Shown here: in pieces, positions 62,068-64,000 of the stretch
Position numbering within the stretch: the stretch's first letter is position 1
Layout of the letters: each line of letters begins with the position of its first letter
Assembly (NCBI RefSeq): GCF_019397265.1
Contig: NZ_CP068985.1
Span: 5,126,501-5,190,500, forward strand
DNA from: Nonomuraea coxensis DSM 45129
GTDB taxonomy: Bacteria > Actinomycetota > Actinomycetes > Streptosporangiales > Streptosporangiaceae
Direction of reading: 5' to 3'
DNA: 64,000 bases
The notes under the pieces: model-generated
Told to the model about the DNA's origin: nothing
Database searches by the model: none
What the model saw: the letters and a program-made list of their open reading frames with translations, nothing else
Position numbers and translations under genes: made by a program

Positions 62068-63054
62068 ATGAACGGTCTTTTCCACGCCGTCGCGATCGTG
62101 TTGTTCGCGCTCGTCGCGTTCATCGCCATCCGTACACGGGTGGCGTTGTTCCTCGCCCGTTGCGCGCGGGTGCGGGCCGGCGCGCAGCCGCTCGGCGTGT
62201 ACGAGGCGGCGTACCTGGCGGGCGGCCCCCGGCGGGTGGCCGACACGGCGCTGGTCTCGCTCGTCGAGCAGGGCGGCGTGCGGGTGTCCGGCGAGGGGGT
62301 GGTCACGCCGGTCCACGGGTTCCGGCCGAGCAAGGGCAGGCCCGTCGAGCGGGTGGTGTTCAGGCACGCGGGAGCGGCTCCCGGCGGGCTGACGGCGGCG
62401 CAGGTGCGGCACGCCGTGGCGGCCGACCACGTGATGGCGCGGCTGGCCGCGCCGCTGTGGCGGCAGGGGCTGATCGCGGCCCCCGCCGTGCGGGCGCGGG
62501 CCTGGCGCTGGACGTTCTGGCTCCAGGTCCTCGCCGTGACGGCGTCCGTGGTGGGCGTCGCCGGGGCGCTGGCGCGGGCGCCGGTGGTGGCGGTGCTCGT
62601 CGCGGGGACGACGGCGGCGCTGGCCTTCGGCTGCTTCGCCTGGCTGCGCCGGGTCATGGCGGACCCGGTCACCCGGGCGGGGCGGGCGGCGCTGGCGGCG
62701 GCCGGCGTCCCCGTGCCGGCGGACGTGCGGTGGCCGGGGTTCGACGACGTGCGCGCGGTGGCGCTGCACGGCACGGACCGGCTGCCGGACCGGCGGCTGG
62801 CCGGCGCGCTGCGGAGGGACACCCGGGTCCGGCGCGGCAGGACCGCCGCCTGCTGCGCGCCCGGCCACGGCGGGTCGTACCCCATGGCGGGCAACGACGT
62901 GCCGGCGGGGTTCCCTCCCCTGGGACCGGGCTCGCCCTACGACCCGGGCAGCGGCCCCGACGGCGGAGGTCACGGCGGGTGCGGGGGCGGCGGCGGGTGC
63001 GGGGGCGGCGGCGGGTGCGGGGGCGGAGGCGGGTGCGGGGGCGGAGGCACCTGA
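62068..63054 (+). CDS. TIGR04222-type membrane protein with Cys/Gly tail
   Basis: A 328-residue membrane protein with GGGAGG 7 nt before the ATG. One hydrophobic segment lies at the N-terminus (FHAVAIVLFALVAFIAIRTR) and two in the middle (about residues 150-195). LGVYEAAYLAGGPRRVADTA and LVSLVEQGGVRVSGEGVV are the TIGR04222 pattern. The last 30 residues are Gly-rich with a Cys every sixth residue. Family members are often encoded near DUF692 (MNIO-type) enzymes, and the Cys tail could be a modification substrate; no DUF692 gene is in the window. The function is unknown. Confidence 0.8.
   Translation: MNGLFHAVAIVLFALVAFIAIRTRVALFLARCARVRAGAQPLGVYEAAYLAGGPRRVADTALVSLVEQGGVRVSGEGVVTPVHGFRPSKGRPVERVVFRHAGAAPGGLTAAQVRHAVAADHVMARLAAPLWRQGLIAAPAVRARAWRWTFWLQVLAVTASVVGVAGALARAPVVAVLVAGTTAALAFGCFAWLRRVMADPVTRAGRAALAAAGVPVPADVRWPGFDDVRAVALHGTDRLPDRRLAGALRRDTRVRRGRTAACCAPGHGGSYPMAGNDVPAGFPPLGPGSPYDPGSGPDGGGHGGCGGGGGCGGGGGCGGGGGCGGGGT
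62977..63048 (+). repeat. 18-bp tandem repeat encoding Gly-Cys-Gly4
   Basis: Four units of GGGTGCGGGGGCGGCGGC (the last two with GGA for one GGC) sit at the end of the TIGR04222 gene. Each encodes Gly-Cys-Gly-Gly-Gly-Gly. Confidence 0.95.
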
Positions 63055-63077
63055 CCCCGCGCCGGCGCGGGCCGGTG

Positions 63078-63971
63078 TCAGCCGCGGCCGTAGCGGTCCT
63101 CGGCCCGCCAGAAGTACCAGAACCCGCCGGCCAGCGTGACCACCGCCCAGCACAGGCACGACAGCCACACCATCGGCGGGGGCGTGTGGCGGGCGAGGAG
63201 CAGGTCGCGCATGAACTCGATGAACGAGGCCGCCGGGTTCAGGTACATCGCCGTGGCCACCCACTCGGGCAGCCCGGCTGAGCCGACGACCTTGTCGTGG
63301 ATGGCGAAGAACACGCCGGAGGCGTACAGCCAGGTGCGCATGATGAACGGCAGGAGCTGGTTGAGGTCCCGCAGGGACGCACCGAGCCGGGCCATGACCA
63401 GCCCCGCCCCGATGTTGAACATGGTCTGCAGCAGCAGGACCACGGGGACCGCGAGCCAGTACCAGCTGATCGGCTCCCCGGTGAGGAGCACGATGACCAG
63501 CAGCACGCCCATGGAGACGGCGAGCTGCTGCAGCTCCTGGATCGTGTACGCCAGCGGCAGCGAGGCCCGGGGGAAGTGCAGCGCCCGGATGAGGGACAGG
63601 TTCCCTGAGATGGATTTCGCGCCCGCGGTGACCGTGCGCTGCGTGTAGGTGAACACGAACATTCCGGTCAGCAGGAACGCCGGATAATTGGGAATGTTCT
63701 TGCTGCCGCCGAGAATGAGGCCGAACATCACGTAATAAATGGCCGCGTTCAGCAACGGCGTGAGAACCTGCCACAACTGCCCCAGCGCCGATCCCGAGTA
63801 TTTCGAGACGTTGCGCGAGGTGGCGTAGGTCAGGATGAAGTGGCGCCGTTCCCAGAGCTGGCGCAGGTACGCGGGGAAGCGGGGGCGCGCGATGGCGGGG
63901 CGCAGCCCGTGCTTCCTGGCGAGCTCGGCGAGCGACCCGCTCTCGGGCGCGGTCTCTTCCAGTTGGCTCAT
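63078..63971 (-). CDS. ABC-2 type polysaccharide/teichoic acid export permease
   Basis: An inner-membrane permease of 297 residues of the TagG/Wzm family, which exports undecaprenyl-linked polysaccharides with an ATPase partner. The cytosolic N-terminus is about 45 residues, then six membrane segments. SKYSGSALGQLWQVLTPLLN, YPAFLLTGMFVFTYTQRTVT and FIMRTWLYASGVFFAIHDKV are characteristic. The ATG at 63971 has GAGGTG 5 nt upstream; a GTG two codons earlier is possible. The ATPase gene (TagH/Wzt type) would be expected outside the window or elsewhere. The next 29 bases to the edge carry no gene. Confidence 0.88.
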   Translation of the reverse strand: MSQLEETAPESGSLAELARKHGLRPAIARPRFPAYLRQLWERRHFILTYATSRNVSKYSGSALGQLWQVLTPLLNAAIYYVMFGLILGGSKNIPNYPAFLLTGMFVFTYTQRTVTAGAKSISGNLSLIRALHFPRASLPLAYTIQELQQLAVSMGVLLVIVLLTGEPISWYWLAVPVVLLLQTMFNIGAGLVMARLGASLRDLNQLLPFIMRTWLYASGVFFAIHDKVVGSAGLPEWVATAMYLNPAASFIEFMRDLLLARHTPPPMVWLSCLCWAVVTLAGGFWYFWRAEDRYGRG

Positions 63972-64000
63972 GGGCACCTCGGTCGCGACGTTCGGACAAC

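Noticed and set aside
62977-63048. CRISPR-like array
   Set aside because: The 18-bp units are contiguous, without spacers, and lie inside a coding region; the same holds for the repeats at 27169 and 57901.

Overview
The window is about 64 kb of very GC-rich DNA with strongly G/C-biased third codon positions, frequent GTG starts, stop/start overlaps and rare TTA codons. This suggests a filamentous actinomycete, probably of the Streptosporangiales (Nonomuraea-like) type; the genus is inference. I saw no rRNA, complete tRNA, CRISPR array or insertion sequence.

Left part (1-16 kb). A DUF2264 gene runs off the left edge. Next is a long-form argininosuccinate synthase (argG) with a likely ArgR box and a leaderless start. 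A convergent PucR-type regulator shares a terminator hairpin with argG. Divergent from the regulator lies a ten-gene run (4110-13537) of two complete Liv-type (branched-chain amino acid/amide family) ABC importers in tandem; one of the ATPases has an altered Walker A lysine. A secreted S37 peptidase follows, then a pair of small genes that share an unusual Gly/His motif.

Middle (16-45 kb). Mostly chromosomal accessory genes: a Zn-dependent dehydrogenase with an SRPBCC partner, an acyl-CoA ligase with an NTF2-like protein, a sulfotransferase with a GT4 glycosyltransferase, an amino acid permease, and a large ATPase-LuxR regulator with a 12-bp tandem repeat. Remnants of sugar-utilisation genes follow. 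Then come a two-component system whose kinase has a TTA codon, an amidase, a frameshifted S41 peptidase, two TetR-controlled loci, a MarR/MFS pair, and a lower-GC islet of unknown genes around 39.6-40.7 kb.

Right part (45-64 kb). A BON/SRPBCC envelope-type gene sits divergent from three genes of gas-vesicle-cluster type (gvpY/gvpZ-like and gvpF/L) without any gvpA. Beside them are a degenerate ornithine carbamoyltransferase paralogue and a second patch of glycosidase remnants. The most striking locus is 50834-54163: a cucumopine-synthase-like protein, an FAD amine/amino-acid oxidase and a cytochrome P450, translationally linked, between an operator-like inverted repeat and a strong terminator. 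This looks like a compact opine/imidazopyridine-type pathway. Further right are manA, an FG-GAP lipoprotein, a GliT/HlmI-like dithiol oxidase fused to a methyltransferase through a His-Gly linker, an XRE-cupin regulator, a TIGR04222 Cys/Gly-tailed membrane protein and an ABC-2 polysaccharide-export permease at the edge.
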